The notes under the pieces: model-generated
What the model was told of the DNA's origin: nothing
The model's input: only the letters and a program-made list of their open reading frames with translations
Databases searched by the model: none
In this document: in pieces, positions 16,635 to 25,535 of the stretch
Layout: every line of letters starts with the position of its first letter
Numbering within the stretch: the first letter of the stretch is position 1
Assembly: GCA_947307295.1 (NCBI GenBank)
Contig: CAMZIQ010000003.1
Location: 1 to 64,000, forward strand
From: an uncultured Pseudomonadota bacterium
Lineage (GTDB): Bacteria > Pseudomonadota > Alphaproteobacteria > Rs-D84
Length of the DNA: 64,000 bases
Reading direction: 5' to 3'
Position numbers and translations under genes: made by a program

Positions 16635-16823
16635 ATGTCAGATAAAAAATGTTTTTTAAATACTTGCAACGCCACAGTTGGCGATTGTGAAATTCTTAAT
16701 TGTCCTTGCTTGAAATGTTTGGGCAAAGACAAAGAAACGTGTAAAAAGTTATGTGATGAAACAGAATATTTTAAACAGCAATTATATTGCAGTCGCTGTA
16801 AAAATTATGTAGTACAAAAATAA
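16635..16823 (+). CDS. Small cysteine-rich protein (probable metal binder), unknown family
   Basis: The 62-residue product holds ten cysteines, arranged as C-x4-C, then CEILNCPCLKC (four cysteines), CKKLC and a final CSRC. There is no signal peptide, so a cytoplasmic zinc or Fe-S role is more likely than disulfides (inference). The gap to fmt is one base and to truA two bases, so it must be translated with them. I do not recognise the family. Confidence 0.8.
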   Translation: MSDKKCFLNTCNATVGDCEILNCPCLKCLGKDKETCKKLCDETEYFKQQLYCSRCKNYVVQK

Positions 16824-16825
16824 AA

Positions 16826-17572
16826 ATGACACGATACAAAATAAATATTGAATACGATGGAACTGATTTAATAGGCTGGCAAGAAAATGCCCAGGGTCCA
16901 TCTGTACAATCTTTATTACAAGATGCGATATTTCAATTTTGTGCTGAAAAGGTAGAGGTTTATTCTGCTGGTCGCACAGATGCTGGTGTTCATGCGCTTT
17001 CTATGGTTGCGCATTTTGATTTGGAACGCGAACAAGATGCGCAAACCGTTATGCGCGCGATAAATTTTTATTTAACTAATAAACCAGTTGCTGTATTAAG
17101 TTGTGAAAAAGTTGACGATGATTTTCATTCAAGATTTTCTTGCACATCGCGTCATTATAAATATATAGTGGTAAATCGCAGCGCCCCGGTAGTTTTAAAT
17201 AAAAATCGTGTTTGGTGGGTGCCACAAAAACTTGATATAGATGCGATGAAAAAGGCTGCAAAAAAATTAATCGGTAAACATGATTTTACTTCTTTTCGTG
17301 CTGCTCAATGTCAGGCTAAATCACCAATAAAAACTTTGGATTCTGTTAATATAACACAAAATGGTGAAGAAATTATTTTTGAATTTTCTGCCCGTTCTTT
17401 TTTGCATCACCAGGTTCGAAATATGGTTGGAACTTTGGTTGAAATTGGTATGGGGAAACCATTAGATATTGATGAAATTTTTGATGCCAAAGACAGAAGT
17501 GCTGCGGGTATAAACGCGCCTGCGAATGGACTTTATTTTGTTAGTGCAGATTATGCCAAGGACGTTGATTAA
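16826..17572 (+). CDS. truA: tRNA pseudouridine(38-40) synthase TruA
   Basis: The 248-residue protein has the TruA N-terminus (YKINIEYDGTDLIGWQ), the catalytic aspartate in AGRTDAGVHA, and the C-terminal RSFLHHQVRNMVGTLVEIG block. It modifies U38-U40 of tRNA anticodon arms. It is last in def-fmt-(Cys-rich)-truA and overlaps the convergent comEC by 32 bp. Confidence 0.97.
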   Translation: MTRYKINIEYDGTDLIGWQENAQGPSVQSLLQDAIFQFCAEKVEVYSAGRTDAGVHALSMVAHFDLEREQDAQTVMRAINFYLTNKPVAVLSCEKVDDDFHSRFSCTSRHYKYIVVNRSAPVVLNKNRVWWVPQKLDIDAMKKAAKKLIGKHDFTSFRAAQCQAKSPIKTLDSVNITQNGEEIIFEFSARSFLHHQVRNMVGTLVEIGMGKPLDIDEIFDAKDRSAAGINAPANGLYFVSADYAKDVD

Positions 17573-19496
17573 CAATTTTTGTCACGGAACCATCTGGATA
17601 AATCATTAACCCATTTTCCAGAATTTTTGCATGACAGTTTGGTGCTTTGATTGCAAAAGTCGCAACGATATAGTCTATATCTTTGTCGCGACATACTTTT
17701 TCTATGTTATTAAATATAGCCATAAAGTGTTGCATATAAACCAGATTCCAATTCTGTGTTTCATAGGTGCATATTCCTTTGGAACATTTATATTTTGTGT
17801 GTTTAGATTTTATTTCTTCATCATTAAATTCATACCAAGAACTAAAAGCAAAATAATGTGCAGATGCATGTGCCTTGTTAAATTGTAATTTATCATTAAC
17901 AACAAAACCAACCAATTGATGATCGTCTGTGGCATAAAATAATGGTCTGGATGTAGAAGCGTAAATTATAGTCGCGACGGATAAAAATACGACACACAAA
18001 ATACAGTTTAAATATTTAACGAATATATTTTTATAATCCGATTTAACAATTAATATCAAAAACAACAGACCAATTATACTTAGTATCAACACGCTATTGG
18101 AAACATGTGGCATATAGATATTAGCATGCGGTAAATCTGTAATGTGTTTTGCAATAGATAAAGCAAAATTATAAACTTGGTCTGAAATGCCGATTAAAAA
18201 ACGATTTCCAAACAAAGATAAAATAGTTCCAATCATAATAAGCGGCATAATCGCCAATGAAAACAACGGCAAAATAACCATATTCCCAATTAAACTGTAA
18301 ATTGGTATATAACCGAAATGAGCAATTATAAAAGGTAGTGTAAATATTGTCGCAACAAGAGCAGTCATAAAAGACAAATATATCGCGTGTAGTATTTTAT
18401 TCAATCTGGTGCGTTTTACGTATTCTTTGTCTTGATAAAACCAAAGTAAACCAAATATTGCTGCAAAAGATAATTGAAACCCAGCCTGCATAACAGCAAA
18501 TGGATTAATCAAGAAAATTATTAAGAAAGCCAAAGCCGCATTACGCAATGATAATACGTTTCGTCCAAGAATAATCGCGATAAAAACCAAAGTTGCCATC
18601 AAAAAAGCACGAACTGTCGCGATACTTATTCCAGAAATACATAAATAAAACAACAGCCCAAACCATGCACAAATCATAGCAGGGTATTTAGCGGGAATTC
18701 TTTTGGTTATTTTTGGAAATAATCGAAAAATCAAATAAAATATCGCGAACAACCACCCACCAACCAAAGTCATATGAAATCCACTTATAGACCATACATG
18801 CCCGACACCAACAGATTTCCAAATATCAGTTTCTGATTCTGGAATAACTTTTTTATATCCCAAAACCAAAGCATCTGTTAAAACAGATTGTGCGCGATTA
18901 TGAATATATGTTCGTATATGTTGTGGCGAATCTGATTTTGTTATATTGTAATTTTTGAAAAAGCCTGTGGCGGAAAGTTTTTGAAAATATGCCCATCTTG
19001 CAAAATCAAACGAAGCAGGTACATATTTTGACGAAGGGTGAAATAACATAGCTTCGCCATTAATCATATCACCAATTTTTATGTTTTGCGTTGTATCAGA
19101 TAAACTAAGACGGACATTTGCATATTTTTGCAAAGTTTCACAGCGTAATTGTTCGGTTGAAACGCGAATTATTAATCTGATTGAATCTGTTGTATAATCT
19201 ATGTCTGTAATTGTTCCAGAAACTTTCGTTGCGCCAAAAGAATTTTGAATTTGAGGCGTGTTGATAATATGGGTAAAAGACATCGCATAAAAAAATCCAA
19301 ATAAAAATATAGCAATCGCACGGATTAAAATATTTTTGTATCTGAAGATTATTGCGCCCAACAATATAGTAATAAGAATCGGAAAATGAAAATTTGGTTC
19401 AATCCCCAAAGAAAAATATAATGCTGCCCCAAAAGCCATAACAAAAGGCAGCCAAAGAAACAGATTTTTATATTGATTATTCAGGATTTCTTTCAT
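17541..19496 (-). CDS. comEC: ComEC/Rec2-family DNA-uptake channel
   Basis: The 651-residue polytopic protein has N-terminal membrane segments, an OB-like DUF4131 region (about 90-190: GTITDIDYTTDSIRL...), and the competence core with the signature GVGHVWSISGFHMTLVGG near residue 230, followed by about eight membrane segments. The C-terminal part ends in VNQRPW, as in other alphaproteobacterial ComEC proteins, and lacks a recognisable metallo-beta-lactamase domain. It would carry single-stranded DNA across the inner membrane. It is convergent with truA. Confidence 0.9.
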   Translation of the reverse strand: MKEILNNQYKNLFLWLPFVMAFGAALYFSLGIEPNFHFPILITILLGAIIFRYKNILIRAIAIFLFGFFYAMSFTHIINTPQIQNSFGATKVSGTITDIDYTTDSIRLIIRVSTEQLRCETLQKYANVRLSLSDTTQNIKIGDMINGEAMLFHPSSKYVPASFDFARWAYFQKLSATGFFKNYNITKSDSPQHIRTYIHNRAQSVLTDALVLGYKKVIPESETDIWKSVGVGHVWSISGFHMTLVGGWLFAIFYLIFRLFPKITKRIPAKYPAMICAWFGLLFYLCISGISIATVRAFLMATLVFIAIILGRNVLSLRNAALAFLIIFLINPFAVMQAGFQLSFAAIFGLLWFYQDKEYVKRTRLNKILHAIYLSFMTALVATIFTLPFIIAHFGYIPIYSLIGNMVILPLFSLAIMPLIMIGTILSLFGNRFLIGISDQVYNFALSIAKHITDLPHANIYMPHVSNSVLILSIIGLLFLILIVKSDYKNIFVKYLNCILCVVFLSVATIIYASTSRPLFYATDDHQLVGFVVNDKLQFNKAHASAHYFAFSSWYEFNDEEIKSKHTKYKCSKGICTYETQNWNLVYMQHFMAIFNNIEKVCRDKDIDYIVATFAIKAPNCHAKILENGLMIYPDGSVTKIVNQRPWHNLH

Positions 19497-19574
19497 AATA
19501 GACCATTATAAAATTTTATGCTTGCATCGCAATGAATATTTTTCTAATGTAATTGTACATAAGGAGAAAAACTT

Positions 19575-21143
19575 ATGTCGAGATATATTTTTGTGACTGG
19601 TGGGGTTGTATCAAGTTTAGGTAAGGGCGTTTCAGCGGCATCGTTGGGCGCCCTTCTTCAATCCCGTGGATATACCGTGCATGCACGTAAATTTGACCCA
19701 TATTTAAACATAGACCCAGGAACTATGTCACCTTTGCAACATGGTGAAGTTTATGTGACTAATGATGGTTTTGAAACAGACCTTGATTTGGGGTATTATG
19801 AACGCTATTTGGGGGTTAAATTATCACGTAATGATTCGGTTTCTGGTGGACGTATTTATTGGGACGTGTTAAATGCCGAAAGACGTGGCGATTATCTGGG
19901 TAATACGGTCCAAATGATTCCACACGTGACTAATAAAATCAAAGAATATATCGGTGCACCAACTGGAACAGATTTTGTAATTTGCGAAATTGGTGGAACT
20001 GTTGGTGACATCGAAGGTAAAATCTTTTTAGAATCTATACGTCAATTTGCTAATGATATAGGACGTAAAAATGTTTTATTTTCACATTTAACTTTAGCAC
20101 CGTATTTGGAACAAAGTGGCGAATTAAAAACAAAGCCGACTCAAATGTCTGTGCGTAATTTGTTGGAAAATGGTATCCAGGCAGATATTTTGTTTGTTCG
20201 TTCGCCACGTATGCTTACCAATGAAGAACGCGCAAAAATTGGTATGTTTTGCAATTTGCCTGCGAAAAATGTTATTACCAGTATGAATGTTGATAATATC
20301 TATAAAATACCATTGGTTTATGATTCTCAACATGTGTTTGATATTATGGCAGAACATTTTGGGTTGCCGAATGCCACTGGTGATATGTCAAAAATTCAAA
20401 AAATAGAACATCATCTGGAATCTGATTTACCAACATGTACAATCGGTATGGTTGGAAAATATTTTGATATTGCTGATGCTTATAAATCTTTGAACGAAGC
20501 TTTGTTTCATGCAGGAATCCAAAACAATGTTCATGTAAAAATAAAAAAGATAAACGCAGAAACTGTACAACCTGATGATTTTGCTGATGTAGATGGGATT
20601 TTGGTGCCGGGTGGTTTTGGAACACGTGGTGTCGAAGGTAAAATATCAGCTGTGCAATATGCACGTGAAAACAATATCCCATTTATGGGAATATGTTTGG
20701 GAATGCAGGTTGCTGTTATAGAATTTATGCGGCATGTTGTTGGTGATGAAAATGCTAATTCAACAGAATTTGCTAAAAATTGTACGCCTGTGATAGATAT
20801 TATGTCTGATTGTGACAAAGAAGATATGGGTGGAACATTACGTCTGGGGGCGTATCCGTGTGATATAAAATCTGGAACTTTGGCAGAACAAATTTATGGT
20901 GCATCACACATATCAGAACGTCATCGCCATAGATACGAAGTTAATATTAAATACAAAGATGCATTGGAAAAAGCGGGCATGATTATATCGGGAATTTCAC
21001 CAGATGGAAAATTGCCAGAAATGGTTGAAATCCCATCGCATAAATTCTTTATTGCTGGACAATTCCATCCTGAATTTCAAAGCAATCCGTTTAACGGGCA
21101 TCCTATGTTTAATGCCTTTATAGCGGCTGCAAAAAAGAAATGA
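19575..21143 (+). CDS. pyrG: CTP synthase
   Basis: The 522-residue protein has the synthetase domain (IFVTGGVVSSLGKGVSAASLG, KFDPYLNIDPGTMSP, HGEVYV) and the C-terminal glutamine amidotransferase domain with the nucleophile in MGICLGMQ and the HPEFQSNP catalytic His/Glu. It makes CTP from UTP, ATP and glutamine. An AAGGAG ribosome binding site precedes the start. It is divergent from comEC with 78 bp between them. Confidence 0.98.
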   Translation: MSRYIFVTGGVVSSLGKGVSAASLGALLQSRGYTVHARKFDPYLNIDPGTMSPLQHGEVYVTNDGFETDLDLGYYERYLGVKLSRNDSVSGGRIYWDVLNAERRGDYLGNTVQMIPHVTNKIKEYIGAPTGTDFVICEIGGTVGDIEGKIFLESIRQFANDIGRKNVLFSHLTLAPYLEQSGELKTKPTQMSVRNLLENGIQADILFVRSPRMLTNEERAKIGMFCNLPAKNVITSMNVDNIYKIPLVYDSQHVFDIMAEHFGLPNATGDMSKIQKIEHHLESDLPTCTIGMVGKYFDIADAYKSLNEALFHAGIQNNVHVKIKKINAETVQPDDFADVDGILVPGGFGTRGVEGKISAVQYARENNIPFMGICLGMQVAVIEFMRHVVGDENANSTEFAKNCTPVIDIMSDCDKEDMGGTLRLGAYPCDIKSGTLAEQIYGASHISERHRHRYEVNIKYKDALEKAGMIISGISPDGKLPEMVEIPSHKFFIAGQFHPEFQSNPFNGHPMFNAFIAAAKKK

Positions 21144-21458
21144 TTATTTTCCGAAAATAAAATCTGAATTTGATGATATAGATATTATCGTATCCATGTC
21201 ATCATTTTCAGATGCGTGTTGCTTTATAATTTTTCCGCATTTTTCGCATTTGTGGGTAATTATAAAATCGCCATTTTTTTGTTCTATGGATATCGGACGC
21301 ATCATACCACCGCATGTTGATTGCCTGTCGCCAGGATTATTATCAACGTGTCGGGACCATAAACATTTTGGACAATGGTTAGTATATCCATTGCCTAAAA
21401 CTTCTGCGCCACAATGGGCGCAGGTAAAGTTTTCTTTTGTTTTTGTGAATTTTTTCAT
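21144..21458 (-). CDS. RNHCP-domain zinc-ribbon protein
   Basis: The 104-residue protein carries the RNHCP signature as NGYTNHCPKCLWSRHVD followed by NPGDR, plus CAHC and CEKCGK pairs, so one or two zinc ribbons are likely. I start it at 21458, right after the gapR stop; a start at 21479 would overlap gapR. Its function is not known for the family. The coupling to gapR suggests co-expression. Confidence 0.85.
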   Translation of the reverse strand: MKKFTKTKENFTCAHCGAEVLGNGYTNHCPKCLWSRHVDNNPGDRQSTCGGMMRPISIEQKNGDFIITHKCEKCGKIIKQHASENDDMDTIISISSNSDFIFGK

Positions 21459-21459
21459 A

Positions 21460-21708
21460 TTACAAACCCAATGCGTCACGATACATTTTAGTTAATTCGT
21501 CTGCTTCGTCTAATTCATCTGGGTCCAGTTTGCGTAATCTTATCATCTGACGAATATATTTTGGATCGTATCCCGCAGATTTAGCTTCTGCATAAACTTC
21601 TTTGATATCTGCTGCAATAGCCGCAGTATCTTCGTTTAATTTTTCAATTCTTTCGATAATGCTGATTAATTGAGCGTTATCAATAGCACCATGATTTGCG
21701 TTTTTCAT
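21460..21708 (-). CDS. gapR: GapR-family nucleoid-associated protein (DUF2312)
   Basis: The 82-residue protein has the DUF2312 pattern: LISIIERIEKLNEDTAAIAADIKEVYAEAKSAGYD, then a KYIRQMIRLRKLD helix and an acidic C-terminus. In Caulobacter GapR binds overtwisted AT-rich DNA ahead of replication and transcription. The start at 21708 has an AGGGGAAG site; the upstream in-frame extension overlaps pyk and is not coding. The family is largely alphaproteobacterial, so this is a good lineage marker. Confidence 0.93.
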   Translation of the reverse strand: MKNANHGAIDNAQLISIIERIEKLNEDTAAIAADIKEVYAEAKSAGYDPKYIRQMIRLRKLDPDELDEADELTKMYRDALGL

Positions 21709-21798
21709 ATTCTTCCCCTTGTCTTTTACATACGATATATGATATATTAACAAATAGAAAAAGCAAATATTTTTATATCGGAAAGAAAGGCATATCAC

Positions 21799-23163
21799 AT
21801 GAGATTTACAAAAATTACTGCTTCCATCGGACCAAATTGCGAAGATAAAAAAACTTTGACAGCAATGATAAAGGCGGGTGTCAATGTTTGCCGTCTTAAT
21901 TTCAGTCATGATACTGGCGAAGTCCAGGGGGCAAAAATAGATTTAATTCGTTCCATAGCCAAAGAATTAAAAACACATGTGGCAATTATGGTTGATATCC
22001 AGGGGCCAAAACACAGAATAGGGGATTTCAAAACAGAAAATCATTATCCTTTGAAAATTGGGCAAAAATTTATCCTTGATTCTGATGAAACACCTGGTGA
22101 TGAACACAGGGTGAATTTGCCGGATATGGATGTTATGCATTCGCTTTCTGTGGGGGATAGAATTTTGTTAAATGACGGCAAAATAGAATTAAAAGTTGAT
22201 GCAGTTTTTGACGACAAAATTGAAACAACAGTTGTGCGTGGCGATGAAATATGGTCAAGACGTGGTTTTAATTTGCCTGATACAGATGTTGATACAGATA
22301 TTTTAACAGAAAAAGATAAAAAAGATTTGGAATATGCAATTACTAAAAATCCAGATTATGTCGCGTTATCATTTGTTCAGCGCGCAGAAGATGTTGCGAA
22401 TGTTCGTGATTTTATAAATGAACGGACTTCACAACCCATAAAGTTAATTGCAAAAATAGAACGTCCAAACGCAGTAGAAAGAATTACTGATATTGCGACA
22501 GCGGCAGACGGCATAATGATTGCACGTGGTGACTTGGCGGTTGAGGTTCCGTTTGAACAAGTCCCGGCGATTTCACGTCATATTATTCGTGAATGTAGAA
22601 AATTAAATCGCCCTGTTATTATGGCTACACAAATGTTGTCATCTATGGTTCATAGCGAATTTCCTACGCGTGCTGAAATATCAGACGTTGCTAATGCATC
22701 ATATCTACGAACAGATTCTACAATGACTTCGGAAGAAACAACCATAGGTGATAACCCAGTAAACGTGATTGAAACAATGGATAAAATATTATCTTATGCG
22801 GACAAAGACGCTATTGAAAATCCGTATGATTGGTCACGCGTGGATAATATACCTGAAAACGATTGGTCTCGTTCTGTGTCATCAATGGCGCATTTGAACA
22901 AGGCTGTGGCTATTGTTGTTTTTGCACGCGATTCAGATATCCCAACGCAAATATCTTGTCGTAAGCCAGATATCCCAATTATCGCTGTGTGCAGTGATAA
23001 AACAGTAGCGGCTCAATTGTGTTTGTTGCGCGGGGTGTTTCCTGTGTGTGATGAACGCTTGTTTGGACAAAGGGATGCGTTCAACGCGGTTCGTCAATTT
23101 GGTATAGGATTTGGTAAATTAGTTATCGTGGATGAAGATAAAGTCAGTTTAACAGCATTATAG
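21799..23163 (+). CDS. pyk: Pyruvate kinase
   Basis: The 454-residue protein has RLNFSHDTGE, DIQGPKHRIGDF, KIERPNAVE (catalytic Lys), IMIARGDLAVEVP and MATQMLSSM, so the catalytic residues of the barrel are present. Two usually strict blocks differ: the family's DGTDAVMLSGETA is RTDSTMTSEETTI here, and KIENPEG is KIERPNA. The C-terminal domain is short, matching its below-average length (E. coli PykF 470). It makes ATP and pyruvate from PEP. A terminator follows. Confidence 0.94.
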   Translation: MRFTKITASIGPNCEDKKTLTAMIKAGVNVCRLNFSHDTGEVQGAKIDLIRSIAKELKTHVAIMVDIQGPKHRIGDFKTENHYPLKIGQKFILDSDETPGDEHRVNLPDMDVMHSLSVGDRILLNDGKIELKVDAVFDDKIETTVVRGDEIWSRRGFNLPDTDVDTDILTEKDKKDLEYAITKNPDYVALSFVQRAEDVANVRDFINERTSQPIKLIAKIERPNAVERITDIATAADGIMIARGDLAVEVPFEQVPAISRHIIRECRKLNRPVIMATQMLSSMVHSEFPTRAEISDVANASYLRTDSTMTSEETTIGDNPVNVIETMDKILSYADKDAIENPYDWSRVDNIPENDWSRSVSSMAHLNKAVAIVVFARDSDIPTQISCRKPDIPIIAVCSDKTVAAQLCLLRGVFPVCDERLFGQRDAFNAVRQFGIGFGKLVIVDEDKVSLTAL

Positions 23164-23170
23164 TAAAATA

Positions 23171-23197
23171 AAAACTCGGGTTAAACCCGAGTTTTTT
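23171..23197. terminator. Bidirectional terminator after pyk
   Basis: AAAACTCGGG/CCCGAGTTTT forms a 10-bp stem with a TTAAA loop and flanking A and T runs. Confidence 0.9.
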
Positions 23198-23199
23198 GA

Positions 23200-23397
23200 T
23201 TAAGAACGTTGTCTGTCTTTAATTTTATCAACAACATGATGAGTCACAGTCACAGTAAAAGCTGTTCCAAATATAGCAGTCAATACAGCAAGAAACGTTT
23301 GTTTGTCTTTGACGTATGCTGCACCAGCCATAATTAAGCCTAATAAAGTAATCACTTCTGCTTCAATAGTAAGTCTTTTTTCTTGTTTAGTCATCAT
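23200..23397 (-). CDS. Small two-helix membrane protein, unknown
   Basis: The 65-residue product has a charged N-terminus and two hydrophobic stretches (AEVITLLGLIMAGAAYV and FLAVLTAIFGTAFTVTV) before a basic tail. The layout resembles phage holins or toxin-like small membrane proteins, but no family signature is visible. It is read in the same direction as the next small membrane gene, 27 bp apart. Confidence 0.6.
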   Translation of the reverse strand: MMTKQEKRLTIEAEVITLLGLIMAGAAYVKDKQTFLAVLTAIFGTAFTVTVTHHVVDKIKDRQRS

Positions 23398-23424
23398 TTT
23401 TTATCCTTTTATTTTTTTATTTTT

Positions 23425-23712
23425 TTAATGTCTGTATAATTGATTTGAATATTGTTGTTGTACGAATTTGTTGTATATCTTGTCTCTTTCAGCGGTTGCA
23501 TCAATGAATTTTACCAGCCCAGCTGTCATCAAACAGCAAAGCAAAGTGAATGCAGCGTCGTCGATTCTTGAAGATGTTTGACACAGATTAAAACCAGGAA
23601 ACATCATGACAAATCCACTTGCAACTGATATGACGCCCCATCTTCTTACTTTCTTTTCGGATTTATTTAAGTCTTTTTGTAATTCTTGTAACTCGTTCGC
23701 TTTTTGTTCCAT
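23425..23712 (-). CDS. Small membrane protein with an N-terminal coiled coil, unknown
   Basis: I start it at 23712 (MEQKANELQELQKDL), preceded by AGAGGT; an upstream start at 23754 has no such site. The 95-residue product has a short coiled coil, then hydrophobic segments (WGVISVASGFVMMFPGF and AAFTLLCCLMTAGLVKFI) and a polar tail. It probably forms an operon with the gene at 23200-23397. I do not recognise the family. Confidence 0.6.
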   Translation of the reverse strand: MEQKANELQELQKDLNKSEKKVRRWGVISVASGFVMMFPGFNLCQTSSRIDDAAFTLLCCLMTAGLVKFIDATAERDKIYNKFVQQQYSNQLYRH

Positions 23713-23818
23713 TTTTTTACCTCTTGTATGTTTTTGGAAAATGATAACACGCAAATATCGTTTGTCAATAATTTTTGCTATTGACCCAGTTATAGAATTT
23801 TTACTATGATTTCAAATT

Positions 23819-24931
23819 ATGAAGAGAGTTTTTGCATTTGTTTTATCTTTGTTTGTAATTTTTGGTGCTTATGCCAAAGATTACCGTGCAGTATTGGTTG
23901 CTGATATAGACAGCGGACGCGTTCTTTATCAAGAAAACGCAAATCAATTAAACTATCCTGCATCATTGACCAAAATAATGACTTTGTATTTAACTTTCGA
24001 TGCGCTGGAACATAATCGCCTGCATCTAGATGATTATTTAATTGTGTCGCAATCTGCTGCAGATGCGCAACCTGTAAAATTGGGACTAACCGCGGGCAGC
24101 AAGATAAAGGTTGAAGATGCGATTAAGGCTGTTGCTGTCCATTCCGCTAATGATGTTGCACGCGTGTTGGCTGAAAATTTACAAGGTGGCAAAGAAGGTA
24201 ATTTCGCAGGACTTATGACTCAGGTTGCAAATGAAATCGGTTTACAAAACACTAATTTTGAAAATTCTTCGGGACTTCCAAACGATGACCACATGTCTAC
24301 TGCACGGGATATCGCTTTGTTATCTATGGCGGTTTATAAACATTTTCCTCAATATTGGAAATATTTTGGGATTAAATCTTGGACTTATAATGGAAAAACC
24401 TATACAAATGGAAATCGTTTGTTGGCTTCTTATCCTGGCTGTGATGGTATGAAAACAGGTTTTACAAATAAATCTAAATATTCGTTGGTGGCGACGGCAA
24501 AACGTGATGGACATCATTTAATAGCTGTTGTTTTGGGCGCAGAAAACAAAGATGTTCGTGCTAGTATCGCATCGAAAATGTTGAACGTTGGTTTTAATAA
24601 AATCGGTGTTAATGGCGCGACTTACCAAGAACCAAAACACGTTTCGGCACCAACGCAATCAAATCCGATGGTTAAATATGCACAGCAAGAAACCAAAATA
24701 GCGGCGTATTCCGCTGGGAATACAGGCGTTCAATGTGGTGCATTTTCAACGTATGAAGCTGCAACTAAACAGGCAACACGTGTCAACCAATCAACTGGGA
24801 TGACGGCAAACGTTGAAAGAAATGATGCAGGGCTTTATCGTGTTCGCATAAATGGATTATCAGAAAGTATGGCACAAAATACGAAAAATACAGCTGGTGC
24901 AAATGGCATAGATTGTTATATTTTTCATTAA
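23819..24931 (+). CDS. D-alanyl-D-alanine carboxypeptidase (peptidase S11) with C-terminal SPOR-like domain
   Basis: The 370-residue protein has a signal peptide (MKRVFAFVLSLFVIFGAYA) and the three penicillin-binding motifs of S11 enzymes: S-x-x-K in PASLTKIMT, S-x-N in HSANDVA, and KTG in GMKTGFT. The tail from about 290 (VQCGAFSTYEAATKQATRV...VRINGLSE) looks like a SPOR peptidoglycan-binding domain. It trims stem peptides in the periplasm. The SPOR tail, common in alphaproteobacteria, would bring it to denuded glycans at the division site. Confidence 0.92.
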   Translation: MKRVFAFVLSLFVIFGAYAKDYRAVLVADIDSGRVLYQENANQLNYPASLTKIMTLYLTFDALEHNRLHLDDYLIVSQSAADAQPVKLGLTAGSKIKVEDAIKAVAVHSANDVARVLAENLQGGKEGNFAGLMTQVANEIGLQNTNFENSSGLPNDDHMSTARDIALLSMAVYKHFPQYWKYFGIKSWTYNGKTYTNGNRLLASYPGCDGMKTGFTNKSKYSLVATAKRDGHHLIAVVLGAENKDVRASIASKMLNVGFNKIGVNGATYQEPKHVSAPTQSNPMVKYAQQETKIAAYSAGNTGVQCGAFSTYEAATKQATRVNQSTGMTANVERNDAGLYRVRINGLSESMAQNTKNTAGANGIDCYIFH

Positions 24932-24944
24932 AGAATAAAAGATT

Positions 24945-25535
24945 ATGAATATAAAGATAGAAAAACTTATTAAACAATTTGCAAAATTGCCACGCGTTGG
25001 AACACGGGCGGCTACACGTATAGTGATTAGTTTATTGCAAGATAAAACTGGTAAATCAGAAGCTTTGGCGCATGCATTGATTGATGCGACAGAACATATT
25101 CATCCTTGTTCGCAATGTGGTGTGTTAACAGATAACGAATATTGTGAATATTGTATGGATGTTTCACGTAAAAATGGGCAATTATGTCTGGTGCGTGATT
25201 TTTCTGACGTGTTGGTATTGGAAAAATCAGGTGTATTTCATGGGCGTTATCATGTTTTGGGTGGAATGTTATCTGGTACAGATGGTATCACGCCAAACGA
25301 TTTGAATATTGCGAACATATCGGCACGTGTTGAAAAAGAAAATATAAACGAAATCATTTTTGCGCTGCCAAATACTGTCGAAGGAAAAACCACTCAGCAA
25401 TACATAATTTCTGTAATAAATAACAAAGATGTATCTTTTTCAGAATTGGCATCTGGTGTTCCGCTCGGGGGCGATTTAGATTATATTGATGATGGAACAT
25501 TGACTTTGGCTTTTGGGGGACGTAAAAAATTATGA
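24945..25535 (+). CDS. recR: Recombination mediator RecR
   Basis: The 196-residue protein has the helix-hairpin-helix start (LPRVGTRAATRI), the four-cysteine zinc finger (CSQCGVLTDNEYCEYC) and the Toprim core (LCLVRDFSDVLVLE, then the VEGKTTQQYI block). RecR works with RecO/RecF to load RecA at gaps. Its stop overlaps the start of rsmA by 4 bp. Confidence 0.96.
   Translation: MNIKIEKLIKQFAKLPRVGTRAATRIVISLLQDKTGKSEALAHALIDATEHIHPCSQCGVLTDNEYCEYCMDVSRKNGQLCLVRDFSDVLVLEKSGVFHGRYHVLGGMLSGTDGITPNDLNIANISARVEKENINEIIFALPNTVEGKTTQQYIISVINNKDVSFSELASGVPLGGDLDYIDDGTLTLAFGGRKKL

Noticed and set aside
21709..21909. N-terminal extension of gapR to 21909
   Set aside because: It overlaps the divergent pyk start and its residues do not fit the family; AGGGGAAG lies before 21708.
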